Below are positions 9,401 through 19,103 of a DNA stretch of 64,000 bases, piece after piece. The translations under genes and the position numbers were made by a program. The stretch's first letter is position 1. Each line of letters begins with the position of its first letter. This stretch comes from CAVRUZ01 sp963724495 (lineage in GTDB: Bacteria > Actinomycetota > Actinomycetes > Propionibacteriales > DAIQRJ01), in the NCBI GenBank assembly GCA_963724495.1, contig CAVRUZ010000011.1, forward strand, positions 57,339 through 121,338, given 5' to 3'. A model generated the notes under the pieces. The model saw only the letters and a list, made by a program, of their open reading frames with translations. It was not told the DNA's origin and ran no database searches.

Positions 9401-10660
9401 TCAGTCGAGCTTCTTCTGCCAGGCTCCCTCGACGCTCACCGGCCGGAAACCGAGAGCGACGTTGATCGACAACATGAAGGAGTTCTCCCCGGCGTTCCAG
9501 GTGTGGATCCGCTTGAGAGCCGGACGCTGGGCCGCGAGTTCCTGCAGGTTCGCCGCCTTCACGAGCATGCCGAGGCGATGTCCCCGGTGGTCGCCGTGGA
9601 CCAGCGTGTCGTTCTGGAAGGCGTAGTCGGGCTCGGGAGTCGTGTTGATCGCGGTATAGGCGACCAGCTGGCCGGACGGGATGTGCCGGGCAGCCGCCCA
9701 GAACGGGAGCCGCTGGGTCTTCTCCATGCGGTCGTCGTCGTGGCGGACCCGGTCCGCGTCCCAGACCTCCTCCTGGAACTCAAGGCCGGCGATGGGGATG
9801 TCGATGCTCATCCGGCGGTGCAGCTCGACCATGTCGGAGACGTACTCCTCGGGCGTGCGCCCGACCCAGGTGACTACCTCGTAGTCGGTGGCCTTGGCCT
9901 GCGCCTCTGCCCGGAACTCGGCCAACCTCTGGGGATCGACGGGAAGGTCCAGCTGCGAGTGCCGCTCCGCCTGCTCCAGCTGGAACCCGCGGCTCAAGGC
10001 GAACCGTGCCGGCCGGTCCAGCGGAACCCGTCCGACACCGGTAGGCGGGATCAGGACGTCGGTGGCGTCCTCTGCCGGGATCTTGTGCCCGCTCCAACTC
10101 GTGAACGTGGTCCGGCCCGCAGCCGTTGCGATCTTCTCGGCGATCTCTGCCAGTGCGGTCCCGATGCCCTGGTGCTCCGCCGACGTACGCACCCCCACGG
10201 AGGTGCCGGCGAGGTGCTTGTTGTCGATCAACGGCATGCCAACCCAGGCCGCGCCCAGCACGTCGTCCGGCTCTCCGGGGCCGGCGAGCGCGGCGTCCGA
10301 TGACACGACCGGGAACCCGTACTCGCCGAGGACTGCGTCGGCCGGCGCCGGCCCGCGAAGCGCGGCGAGGTAGAGCTTCTTGTCGTGCTTCTGGTCGGCG
10401 AACCCGATGACCGAGATGTGCGGCGGGTCGACGAAGTCGGTGTGGCCGAGGAAGTCCAGGTTGTAGGCGTCCCAGATCTGCTTGTCGCCGACAAAGACGA
10501 ACGAGGGCGCGGAAGCGTCCTCCACCGGCTGCACGTCACGTATGTGCCAGAGGAGTCCGTCGGGTGTGGTGAATTCCGGTGCGTGCGTCCGGGCGTCGTT
10601 GGCGGTCACGTGCCAGAGGGTGACAGGAAGTGGCCGGTTCGCGCCACTGAATTGCCGCAC
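9401..10660 (-). CDS. GNAT-family N-acetyltransferase, probably two-domain
   Basis: A 419-residue protein from GTG 10660, only 2 nt after the stop of the preceding membrane hydrolase gene, so probably co-transcribed. Two GNAT-like halves can be seen. The first has a conserved strand and the acetyl-CoA loop SVGVRTSAEHQGIGTALAE (Q/R-x-x-G-x-G/A type). The second has LVHGDHRGHRLGMLVKAANL, followed by the typical end region with AGENSFMLSINVALGFRPV. Tandem GNAT proteins of this size are common in actinobacteria. The acceptor molecule cannot be read from the sequence. Much longer upstream extensions of this frame run antisense to the hydrolase gene and are not real. Confidence 0.82.
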   Translation of the reverse strand: MRQFSGANRPLPVTLWHVTANDARTHAPEFTTPDGLLWHIRDVQPVEDASAPSFVFVGDKQIWDAYNLDFLGHTDFVDPPHISVIGFADQKHDKKLYLAALRGPAPADAVLGEYGFPVVSSDAALAGPGEPDDVLGAAWVGMPLIDNKHLAGTSVGVRTSAEHQGIGTALAEIAEKIATAAGRTTFTSWSGHKIPAEDATDVLIPPTGVGRVPLDRPARFALSRGFQLEQAERHSQLDLPVDPQRLAEFRAEAQAKATDYEVVTWVGRTPEEYVSDMVELHRRMSIDIPIAGLEFQEEVWDADRVRHDDDRMEKTQRLPFWAAARHIPSGQLVAYTAINTTPEPDYAFQNDTLVHGDHRGHRLGMLVKAANLQELAAQRPALKRIHTWNAGENSFMLSINVALGFRPVSVEGAWQKKLD

Positions 10661-10662
10661 GG

Positions 10663-12834
10663 TCAGCTCGTGCTCGCGTACACCTCGTCGAGGTTCTGGA
10701 TCACCCGGCTCATCGCCTCCCGCGACATCGACGGCAGGCCGTCGGAGCGCAGCGTCTCCGCCATCGCACCTGCCAGTTCCCCCGAGTACCGATGCCCGTG
10801 TCCTGGCGGTGCCCAGATCGCGTTGATCATGTCCGCGGTTGCCGACCAGAAGGACACGACCGGAAGCCAGGTCCGGCTCCGCTCGTTGGGCCCGGTGAGC
10901 AGGCTCGGCGACCACGCGGACACCGGGTCGTCCCCGTGCTCGAGCACGATCTCGGACGGAGCTCCGAGTGCATGGCGGGCCGGTCCGGGAACACCCACCC
11001 AGAGCCGGCGCACGGAGGCCGGTGCGGCCCGCACCTGCGGCGCCTCCAGCCCGCCGAGCGCGCCGAGGCTCTCGCCGTACTGCACCAGGCGGGGCCGGTG
11101 GCCGGCCGGCAGCTCGAGCCAGTGCCGGTACACCGCTGCGAACAGGGCGTCGGCCTGGTCGCTGGCCGCGGCGGTACCACCGGTGAAGAACGCCACGAAA
11201 CTCGACGACGTGCCGTACTGGACGGCGACCGTCGCACTGTCGCCGTTGGCCAGGTACTCCAGGGCGTCGACAGCGGCCGGGTTCACCCAGCCGGTGCCGG
11301 TCGGCGTCACGAGCATCAGCACGCTTCGGTCGAAGGCACCTGTTCGCTCCAGCTCGCGCACGGCCAGATCGGCCCGCCGCTCGGCGGTGTTCGCCCCAGA
11401 CCTGGGCACATACACGCGGATCGGCTCGAGAGAGGGCGCTCCCGTGACCGACCGGATCTGGGCCGCAGGCAGGCGGGTCTCGTGGAAGCGCCGCTGCTGG
11501 GAATCGACCACGACGCCTTGCTCGACGGCTGTGCCGGCAGCACCTTGACCGGCCGTGAGGCTGAGCGCCAGGACGGGCACCATCGCCACCACCGTGAACC
11601 GGTGCAGGGTTGGCAGGACCGGCGAGGTCCAGGCACGCAGCCGCCGAACACCCGCACGGGTCAGGCGGGCGACGAGCACCGCCACCAGGCCGATGAGCAG
11701 TGCCAACCCGATGCCCTCGGCCGCGAGCGCAAGCTGCACACCGAGCTTCGTGGCCGGCACGCCGGCGGCTGCGGCGACGCCGTCCTGGCCGGCGGCACCG
11801 GCCGCGATGGCCACCAGCACCACACCGGCACCGATACTCCAGACCCACGGGCGCGGTCGGGATCGGCGTGTGCCGGCGACGCTGCGGCGCGGTGACGGCC
11901 GCAGCCTGGAGACCCAGCGGTACAGGGCTGCCAGGCCGAGCCCGAGCAGATATCCCTGGCCGGCCAGTACCGCGGTCAGGCCGACCTGAACGAGCGAGCC
12001 TCTCGGCAGCAGGCCGGGAAGGAAGGACACCACCGCGCCGACCAGCAGGCCGACGACTCCCGCCCGGCTCAGCCGGGCCGGCGACGTCCGAACGGTCGAG
12101 GTCAGCCGGGCGAGGCGGCTGCCCGTGGGGGCGCCGGCCCCCGGCCGCGGGCGACGGATGCCCACGGTCGCCAGTCCGGCCAGTCCGACGAGGGCGGAGA
12201 GACCGACGGCCTGCGTCTGCGCGGCCCGCGCCGACGACGGGATCGGCGGACCCCACCCTTCGCGGACGGAGTTGACCCAGACCGCCGCCGTGTAGGTGCC
12301 CGCCAGCAACCGGCAGTCCAGGTCGCCGCAGCCACGGTCCATGTCGATCCGGAACTGCCGATCGATTGCTTGCCGGGCCGACTGGTCGACTGGCTGTCCC
12401 GTGGCGGCCGCGTAGCGGAGCAGGTCGTAGCCGAAGTCGTGCGCCCGGCAGGCGGTACCGACGGGCGGGTTGCCGAGGTCACCCACGGGCGACGAGCAGC
12501 CGCCGTCAGCTTTGCTGGCGACGCGAACGCCGTCGAGCGTCTCGACGACGGGCCGGTAGCCCATCACCTGCTCGAAGTCGTCGGGAAGCCACGCGTCGGG
12601 GTCGCCCCTGCGTGCTCCGGTGTCCCCGGCGATAGCCGTCTGTGCGCGACCGAGCCCGGTGCCCGCACCCGATGGTCGGGACTCCCCCGCTCGGGCGACG
12701 GCATCGCCGACAAGGATCGCGGCCGCACCGGAGACCACGGCGATCACAGCGATCACCACGCACGTCCGCAGCGTCGATCGGACCCTCTTCACGTCGAGAT
12801 TGCGGAGTGCCTGAGGCCATGCGTTCCGTGACAT
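10663..12834 (-). CDS. Membrane alpha/beta-hydrolase with N-terminal phospholipase A2-like domain
   Basis: A 723-residue fusion. After an N-terminal membrane helix (about residues 24-44) comes a small domain with CRAHDFGYD at 129-137, matching the C-x-x-H-D-x-x-Y-D active site of prokaryotic phospholipase A2, with further cysteines (GCGDLDC). Then follow several transmembrane helices in two groups and a C-terminal Abhydrolase_9 type domain with the nucleophile elbow GESLGALGG. It is probably a membrane-bound lipid hydrolase facing outside. A TAGCTT hexamer lies 6 nt before the start, suggesting leaderless transcription; the GNAT gene follows after 2 nt. Substrate is unknown. Confidence 0.8.
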   Translation of the reverse strand: MSRNAWPQALRNLDVKRVRSTLRTCVVIAVIAVVSGAAAILVGDAVARAGESRPSGAGTGLGRAQTAIAGDTGARRGDPDAWLPDDFEQVMGYRPVVETLDGVRVASKADGGCSSPVGDLGNPPVGTACRAHDFGYDLLRYAAATGQPVDQSARQAIDRQFRIDMDRGCGDLDCRLLAGTYTAAVWVNSVREGWGPPIPSSARAAQTQAVGLSALVGLAGLATVGIRRPRPGAGAPTGSRLARLTSTVRTSPARLSRAGVVGLLVGAVVSFLPGLLPRGSLVQVGLTAVLAGQGYLLGLGLAALYRWVSRLRPSPRRSVAGTRRSRPRPWVWSIGAGVVLVAIAAGAAGQDGVAAAAGVPATKLGVQLALAAEGIGLALLIGLVAVLVARLTRAGVRRLRAWTSPVLPTLHRFTVVAMVPVLALSLTAGQGAAGTAVEQGVVVDSQQRRFHETRLPAAQIRSVTGAPSLEPIRVYVPRSGANTAERRADLAVRELERTGAFDRSVLMLVTPTGTGWVNPAAVDALEYLANGDSATVAVQYGTSSSFVAFFTGGTAAASDQADALFAAVYRHWLELPAGHRPRLVQYGESLGALGGLEAPQVRAAPASVRRLWVGVPGPARHALGAPSEIVLEHGDDPVSAWSPSLLTGPNERSRTWLPVVSFWSATADMINAIWAPPGHGHRYSGELAGAMAETLRSDGLPSMSREAMSRVIQNLDEVYASTS

Positions 12835-12840
12835 GCCTGG

Positions 12841-12846
12841 AAGCTA
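12841..12846 (-). promoter_or_regulatory. -10 element (TAGCTT), leaderless type
   Basis: TANNNT hexamer exactly 6 nt before the ATG at 12834 of the membrane hydrolase gene. No convincing -35 box. Confidence 0.5.
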
Positions 12847-13062
12847 GGGACGGGCTGAGGGCCGAATCGTCAACCCAGTAAGGCATCTTGTTACTACGCC
12901 GGAAGTGCCGTGCGAGCCTCGGCAGTAGTCCCGGAGGACTACAGCACGCCTCGATCACCGATCGGCGAACTCCGGCGGAGGTCCCGGGACGCACCGGCGA
13001 TCACCCGTGAGAGGGACCCCGACCTACCCCCGCAGATGGACGCCGTGACGAGACCGACTGCC

Positions 13063-13068
13063 TAGGCT
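13063..13068 (+). promoter_or_regulatory. -10 element (TAGGCT), leaderless type
   Basis: TAGGCT exactly 6 nt before ATG 13075. It decides the start of the histidine kinase: the ATG at 13075 is preferred over the GTG at 13139, although the two lie in different frames. Confidence 0.55.
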
Positions 13069-13074
13069 CGCCAC

Positions 13075-14561
13075 ATGGGCCTGTTCCGCAGGAGACGCCG
13101 CGCCCGCGGCGCGGCTGCCGACGCCCAGACCACCGCGGGTGGGAACCCCAGCCGACGCGGGCCCGTCTCCGTCGCGACGTCAGCGTCGGCGCGATCGGAA
13201 GGCGGCAAGGAGCCGGGCCGGCAAGGCATCGAAGCGGGCTGCTGGAGCCTCGCGGGCCCGAGGGCTGATCCGCCGGATCCTGACCACACCGGACTTCTGG
13301 CGCTACGCCGGCGTCGTCGTCGTGTTCTTCGTCGCGTTCGGGACCGCCCCGATGGCGTTCGACGTGTCCTCCGGTACCGGTGTCGCCATCGGCCCGTTCC
13401 TGGCGCTGGCCATCGCCGGGCCGCTCGCCCTGGCGTGGCACCAGCCGCTGCTCGCGTGGATCACCGGAACCGCGGCAGCCGTGGTCATCCCGCTGCTGCT
13501 GACGCCGACGTGGATCACGCCGTGGCCCTGGCCGGTGATACACGGACTGGTGCTGTTCGTGCTGCTGTTCGCGGTCACTGCCGCCGAGCGGTTGTGGGTG
13601 GGCGTGCTGGCGGTCATCGCGTCGGCCATCGTCTGGGGCTTCGGCGTGCAGGACGGGCAGGCCCCGTGGGTGTTCGCGGTGGTCGTCGTCGGCCTCTCGG
13701 GCGTTCTCACCGGCCGACTCGCCCGCAGCCGGCGCGCGCTGCGGCGCGAGCGGGAGCTGACGCTGGCCGAACAGTCTTCGCGCGTCGTCCTGCAGGAACG
13801 GGCGCGCATCGCCCGCGACCTGCACGACATCGTCGCCCACCACATGTCGCTGGTGGTGGTGCAGGCCGAGACCGCGCGCTACCGGATTCCGGACGTGCCC
13901 GAGTCCGTTCTCGCCGAACTCGACTCGATCAGCGCGACCGCGCGGGAGGCGCTCACCGAGACCCGTGCCCTGCTGTCGGTCCTGCGCGGCAGCGACGACG
14001 AGACCGCTCGCGCACCGCAGCCGGGGCTGGCCCAGCTCGGTGACCTGTTGGAAGGTGCCCGGCGGGCCGGCATGGCGCTCACCGAGTCGGTGGACTGTCC
14101 CGAGGACGGGGTCCGGCCCGGCACCCAGCTCGCCCTGTACCGGATCGTCCAGGAGTCGCTGGCCAATGCGGCCCGGCACGCGCCTGGCGCCGCCGTGCGC
14201 CTGACGATCACCCGCCGACGCGGACGGCATCCTGCTGCAGATCCGCAACGGTCCCGGCAGCCCCGAGCCGGAAGCCGGCCCGGAAGTAGGCAGGGCCGGC
14301 GAGGGCCACGGGCTCACCGGCATGCGGGAGCGCATGGCCGCTGAGGGCGGCACGATCGAGACCGGCGAGACGCCCGACGGTGGCTTCCGGGTGACCGTGC
14401 ACCTGCCGCTGACCCCTGGCGACGCGGTCTCGAGCCCGTCGGGTGAGTCGCTCGTCGAGGACGCCGACTCGGCCGATAGCGTTGTGACTCGCCAGCAGCC
14501 ACTGCGGGCCGGTCACGTCCCTGCTGCTTCGACCGGACCGCCAGCAGGGGAAGAAGGCTGA
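13075..14561 (+). CDS. Sensor histidine kinase, NarL-partner (HisKA_3) type, frameshifted
   Basis: Two-component sensor of about 490 residues. An Arg-rich N-terminus is followed by five or six membrane helices (between about 13300 and 13730). The dimerisation motif is ERARIARDLHDIVAHHMSLV with its phospho-accepting His, then an HATPase domain (QLALYRIVQESLANAARHA, later GHGLTGMRERM). The frame changes near 14215; after it the ATPase continues as DGILLQIRNGPG to the stop at 14561. If the ATG at 13075 is the start, another shift lies in the basic N-terminus near 13140. The stop abuts the GTG of the response regulator. The signal is unknown. Confidence 0.85.
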
Positions 14562-15227
14562 GTGACGATCCGGATCCTCGTGGCCGACGACCAGTCGATG
14601 GTGCGGCAGGGGTTCTCCGCACTACTCGCAGCCCAGCCCGGGCTGGAAGTCGTCGCCCAGGCGGAGAACGGGCGCGAGGCAGTCGAACTGACCCGCACGA
14701 GCGCACCCGACGTGGTGTTGATGGACGTGCGGATGCCGATCCTGGACGGCATCGCCGCGACGCGGGAGATCCTCGCGCTACCCGGCCTGACCCACCCTCG
14801 GGTGCTGATCCTCACCACCTTCGACCTCGACGACTACGTCTACGAAGCCCTCCGCGCCGGCGCGAGCGGCTTCCTGCTGAAGGATGCGCGGGCGGAGGAA
14901 CTCGTTCATGCGGTGCGGGTGATTGCCGAGGGCGACGCGCTGCTCGCACCGTCGGTGACCAGGCGCGTGATCGCGGAGTACGCCCGGCGGCCGAGCCCAC
15001 GGTCGGCGAAGCCGGTGCTGCTGAACGCGCTGACGCCACGCGAACTGGAGGTGCTCACCCATATCGCCGCCGGCAGCTCCAATGCAGAGATCGCCGAGGA
15101 ACTGGTGCTGAGCGAGCAGACCGTCAAGACCCATGTCGGCCGGATCCTCGGCAAGCTCAGCCTCCGCGACCGCGTGCAGGCGGTGGTGCTGGCCTACGAG
15201 ACCGGGCTGGTCCGCGCCGGCGAGTGA
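14562..15227 (+). CDS. NarL/LuxR-family response regulator
   Basis: A 221-residue regulator that starts at GTG directly after the kinase stop. The receiver domain has the acidic pair in ILVADDQSMVRQG, the phospho-accepting Asp in VLMDVRMP, Thr in ILTTFDLDDYVYEAL and Lys in GFLLKDA. The C-terminal LuxR helix-turn-helix is LTPRELEVLTHIAAGSSNAE, then SEQTVKTHVGRIL. All phosphotransfer residues are intact. It is the cognate partner of the upstream kinase. The target genes are not evident; the divergent lipid hydrolase operon is the nearest candidate. Confidence 0.93.
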   Translation: MTIRILVADDQSMVRQGFSALLAAQPGLEVVAQAENGREAVELTRTSAPDVVLMDVRMPILDGIAATREILALPGLTHPRVLILTTFDLDDYVYEALRAGASGFLLKDARAEELVHAVRVIAEGDALLAPSVTRRVIAEYARRPSPRSAKPVLLNALTPRELEVLTHIAAGSSNAEIAEELVLSEQTVKTHVGRILGKLSLRDRVQAVVLAYETGLVRAGE

Positions 15228-15255
15228 TGCTCCGTTGGCTGCCGAGCCGCCGTCA

Positions 15256-16414
15256 TCACTGACGGCGCCGACGGCCACCGACACCTACGACCAGCCCGAG
15301 TCCGACCAGGCAAGCGATCATCGAGGTGCCGCCGTACGACACCAGGGGCAGCGGCACTCCCGTGACCGGCGCGAGCTGCAGGCACATCGCGATGTTCTCG
15401 AAGCCCTGCAAGCCGATCCAGGTGGCGACGCCCGCGCAGATCAGTTGCCCGAAGGGGTCCAGGTCGCTCCGTCCGATCGCGATGACCCGGGCGATGACCA
15501 CCGTGAGCGCCACGACCAGCAGGGCGGCACCGGCGAAGCCGAGCTCCTCCCCGACCGCCGAGAAGATGAAGTCGGTGTGCTGCTCGGGGACGTAGCCGCC
15601 CTGGGTGGCCGGCCCCTGCCCGATCCCCGTACCGAGCAGGCCACCGCTCCGCACGGCCAGCACAGCCTGATGGGTGTTGTAGCCGATGCCTTGCACGTCG
15701 CCGCTGGGGTCGAGGAAAGCGGTGAACCGGTCGACCTGGTAGTCGGCAAGTAGGCCGGCGCGGATCACCGCGACGATTCCGGTGGTCGCCAGGAGGACCA
15801 AGGGGGACCAGCCACCGCCACCCCGCGCCGGCAACGGCGAGGACGACGAAGACGGTGAGCGAGAGCACCAGCACCGTTCCGAGATCCGGCTGGGCCAGGA
15901 TCAGCACAATTGGCGCACCCGCGAGCACGAGAGCGACGCAGAGATCGAGCCAGGACAAGGGATCGTCCGACGAACGACGTCTCCCGAGCCACCAGGCCAG
16001 TGCGCAGACCACCGCGAGCTTCGCCAGTTCGCCCGGCTGGAGGGAGAAGCCACCCGGGAGGTCGAGCCAGCTGCGTGAGCCGTTCACCGTCCGCCCAGTG
16101 AGGCGCACCAGGACGAGGAGGGCCAGGAGCAGCGGATAGCCGCACACAATCAGCATGCTGAGAAGGCGACGGCCACAGCATGAGGCGGTGACGGCCAGGA
16201 CGAGCCCGACACCCATCGTGGTGAGGTGCCGGGTCAGGTAGGGGCCAGACCCGTCGCGAAAGTGTGCGGTGGTCGTGGAGACGAGCAGCACCGACAGGCC
16301 CAGGAGCACGGCAACTGCCAACAACAGAACGAGATCAGGCCGCCGGGGAGGATGCCACAGCCGCACGGAAGCCGGTGGTCCCAGGGCCGGGCGCGTCAGG
16401 ACTCCGCTGCTCAT
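15256..16414 (-). CDS. rodA: RodA/FtsW-family (SEDS) peptidoglycan polymerase, frameshifted
   Basis: SEDS glycosyltransferase that polymerises glycan strands together with the class B PBP encoded just upstream. The first half has membrane helices and the family stretch RTVNGSRSWLDLPGGFSLQPGELAKLA. After one frameshift near 15820 the second half continues with DPSGDVQGIGYNTHQA, then GFENIAMCLQLAPVTGVPLPLVSYGG, the typical SEDS C-terminal signature. The start at 16414 overlaps the pbp2 stop by 4 nt (ATGA). It is the last gene of the mreB-mreC-mreD-pbp2-rodA operon. Confidence 0.9.
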
Positions 16415-18525
16415 CGACTGGCCCGCTCGGCCATCGCAGCCACTTTCGACCGTGGAGCCAACGCATCCTCGACATGGATGGCACCGTCCCGGACGCCGTA
16501 GAGGGCCTCCCAGATCGACCGCACCGCGTCACCGCAAGCCCCGCCACCGGTCCCCGACTGCGTCATCAGCATGAGCACGACGTAGTCGGAGTTGGCGGTG
16601 ACGAGCAGGGCGGTCGTCTGCTTGCCGGCCACCTCCGCCGTTCCGGTCTTGGCGCCGATCCCCAGCCGGTCCGCGGGCAGCCCGGCGAACTTGGTCGCCG
16701 ACGGGCCTTCCCGCGCCGTGAGGCGGAGCGCATGACGCAGATCGGCCAGTTGCGCCCTCGAAGCCGAGACCCTGCCGGCCGCCTTCGGGTCGATGTCCCG
16801 GACTGTCGCGCCCGTGGAGTCGGTGAGCCTGTCGGCAACCTGAGGCTGCCATCGCGTGCCACCGTTGGCGATCGCCGCGTAGGCGACCGCCAACTGGATC
16901 GGCGTAGCGAGGACGTCGCCCTGCCCGATCGAGGTCAGCACGGCGTCGCCGGCCCGCTCGATGCCACCGGCATCACAGAAGTCCTTCGCCAGTTGCCGAC
17001 CGACCTTCGTCGGCGACGAGCGCGCCCGCTTGCACTCGACGGCCTTCCGGTCCTGCCAGCGGTCGAAACGCCACGTGCGGTCGGGAACCCGGCCACTCGC
17101 CTCGGCCGGAAGGTCGACGCCCGTGCGACTCCCGAACCCGAATCCCTTTGCTGCGTTGGCGATGTACTCCCGGGCATTGGAGGGCGTGCTGCCGCCGTCA
17201 CGTTTCCACAGGTCGTAGCCGACGCGGTAGAAGAAGGTGTTGCACGACAGGGAGATCGCGTGGGCGAAGTCAAGGGTTCCGTGGCCGGCCGAGGCAAAGT
17301 TCCCGAACGTCGTTCCGCCGATGCGGAAGGCGGAGGGACAGGGATACCTGGCGTCGAAAGGAATTCCCGCCTGCATCGCTCCGGCCGTACTCACGGGCTT
17401 GAAGGTCGAGCCCGGTGCGTACTGGCTCGACACAGCCCGATTCAGCATCGGTGCACCCGATGTCTCACCGAGCACGGACGCTGCCTCGGCCGGGGTGAGG
17501 CCGTCGACGAACACGCCGGGGTCGTATCCGGGCGAACTCGCGAGGGCGACGACGGCGCCGGTGCGGACGTCCATCACAACAGCCGTGCCCGAGTCGGCGA
17601 CGAACCTGCGCTTGCTCGCGGAGTCGACCACACGGCGACGTTCCTCGAGGGCGGCGGTGAGGTCCCGCTCGACCCGCGACTGGATGGCGGCGTCGATGTT
17701 CGTGACGAGGTTCAGCCCAGGCTGCGCGGGCCGTTCCGAGGTGACACCTACCGGCGTCCCTAGCCGGTCGACAGAGACCGTCTGCTGCCCGGGGATGCCC
17801 CGCAACTGCTCGTCGTACTCGGCCTCGAGTCCCGCATGCCCAACGGTGGCGTCCCGGCCGAGCGGCGGTCGGCCGGCAGCGTCAGCTTCGTCGAGGTCGT
17901 CCTGCGTTGCCCGGCTGACATAGCCCAGAACCGCCGCAGCCGACGCTCCGCTGGGCTCGGGATACGAACGCACCGACCGGTCGACCACCTCGACGCCGGG
18001 GAACCGCTCCGGTGTCTCGGCGATCAGCACCGCTCCCTCGGCGTCGGCGGTGGCCAGGACCGCCGGCTGCGCGCTGCTGCCGTCGAAGCATCGCGGTCCG
18101 CTGAGATCGGCCGCGCGGGCCTCGGCCGATGTGCACGGCACGGTGCGCAGGCGCAGATCGTCGGGATCGGTGTGCAGCAGCCGGCCGAGGTCGGCGAACA
18201 ACGCGGCGCGCCGATCCGCCGTGAGCCGGCTGAGGGCCGCGCGATCGGCCGTCACCGAGAAGCGCTTCGAGTCGGCCACCAGCACGCGGCGATCGGAGTC
18301 GAGGATCAGCCCACGCGTCGCTGGAATCTCCAGCTGACGCAGGCCGACAGCCGCGGAGTTGTCGTCGACTCCCTGGGCACCGACCACCTGCAGCGTCCAC
18401 AACCGCGCTAACAGGAGCACACCGATCACGACCGCCACCAGGCGAAGGCCGGCCAGCCGCCGTGGTGCCCGCCCGGCGGGATGAGGGAAGACCGCAGGCC
18501 GCCGGCCGAGTCTGCTGCTCACCAC
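16411..18525 (-). CDS. mrdA: Class B penicillin-binding protein 2 (elongasome transpeptidase)
   Basis: A 704-residue monofunctional transpeptidase. There is one N-terminal membrane anchor (about residues 25-45), a dimerisation domain, and the transpeptidase with the three active-site motifs intact: S373-T-F-K376, S427-C-N429 and K626-T-G628. It cross-links peptidoglycan in lateral growth with the SEDS protein RodA. A Cys-containing insert (KAVECKRAR to KDFCDAGG, about 495-518) lies between SxN and KTG. The start overlaps mreD by 7 nt and the stop overlaps rodA by 4 nt. Confidence 0.95.
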   Translation of the reverse strand: MVSSRLGRRPAVFPHPAGRAPRRLAGLRLVAVVIGVLLLARLWTLQVVGAQGVDDNSAAVGLRQLEIPATRGLILDSDRRVLVADSKRFSVTADRAALSRLTADRRAALFADLGRLLHTDPDDLRLRTVPCTSAEARAADLSGPRCFDGSSAQPAVLATADAEGAVLIAETPERFPGVEVVDRSVRSYPEPSGASAAAVLGYVSRATQDDLDEADAAGRPPLGRDATVGHAGLEAEYDEQLRGIPGQQTVSVDRLGTPVGVTSERPAQPGLNLVTNIDAAIQSRVERDLTAALEERRRVVDSASKRRFVADSGTAVVMDVRTGAVVALASSPGYDPGVFVDGLTPAEAASVLGETSGAPMLNRAVSSQYAPGSTFKPVSTAGAMQAGIPFDARYPCPSAFRIGGTTFGNFASAGHGTLDFAHAISLSCNTFFYRVGYDLWKRDGGSTPSNAREYIANAAKGFGFGSRTGVDLPAEASGRVPDRTWRFDRWQDRKAVECKRARSSPTKVGRQLAKDFCDAGGIERAGDAVLTSIGQGDVLATPIQLAVAYAAIANGGTRWQPQVADRLTDSTGATVRDIDPKAAGRVSASRAQLADLRHALRLTAREGPSATKFAGLPADRLGIGAKTGTAEVAGKQTTALLVTANSDYVVLMLMTQSGTGGGACGDAVRSIWEALYGVRDGAIHVEDALAPRSKVAAMAERASR

Positions 18526-19103
18526 GGTGCACCCGCCGTGGGAGACAGCACCCGGGTCAGCGGACGGCCAAGCAGCAGGCCCAGGACGAACACATATGCG
18601 GCGCCGACGGCCAGCACGACGAGAGAACTACCGACATCGATAGGAGAACCCTGACCGATCGCGGCGACGCCGGCCAGATGCAGGACGGTCGCGATGACGG
18701 TGCCGGCCGCCGCCGCGAAGCCATGGGTCAGCCGTGGCCTGGAGCGATCCGGACCCGGCGGTGAGCGCCGGAACGGGTCGCGGCCACCACGCCGGTCGGC
18801 GTGCACGAGCAGCGAGATCACGAAACCCGCGGACGCGTACGCGAACGCCCACAGCCCGGCTACGCCGGACGCCGGTGGAGCGAGGTCGGCCAGAACCCCG
18901 GCCAGGAGTCCCCAGACAGCCGCAACCCGTGGTCCACGCGCCAGTGCGCCGGATGCCACGAGAAGCGCGAGCAGGTCGGGCTGCGTGAACGGAAGCCCGG
19001 CGAGGAGGGAGCGCTGCAACACGAGGGCCAGCACGGCCAGCACGACGAAGACCAGCGACGCCAGCAGGAGTCGCGGTGCCGGCCGACCGGGCTGAGGGCT
19101 CAC
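18519..19103 (-). CDS. mreD: Rod shape-determining protein MreD
   Basis: A 194-residue integral membrane protein with about five helices and a basic cytoplasmic loop (HADRRGGRDPFRRSPPGPDR). Sequence similarity is weak, as usual for MreD, but size, topology and position between mreC and pbp2 identify it. It overlaps mreC by 4 nt and pbp2 by 7 nt. Confidence 0.88.
   Translation of the reverse strand: MSPQPGRPAPRLLLASLVFVVLAVLALVLQRSLLAGLPFTQPDLLALLVASGALARGPRVAAVWGLLAGVLADLAPPASGVAGLWAFAYASAGFVISLLVHADRRGGRDPFRRSPPGPDRSRPRLTHGFAAAAGTVIATVLHLAGVAAIGQGSPIDVGSSLVVLAVGAAYVFVLGLLLGRPLTRVLSPTAGAPW

Noticed and set aside
13001..14353. Long minus-strand open frame opposite the histidine kinase
   Set aside because: GC-rich shadow frame, Arg/His/Gly-rich, no domain; the plus strand has clear kinase motifs.
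16264..17763. Plus-strand frame opposite rodA/pbp2
   Set aside because: Shadow of pbp2, whose catalytic motifs are all intact on the minus strand.
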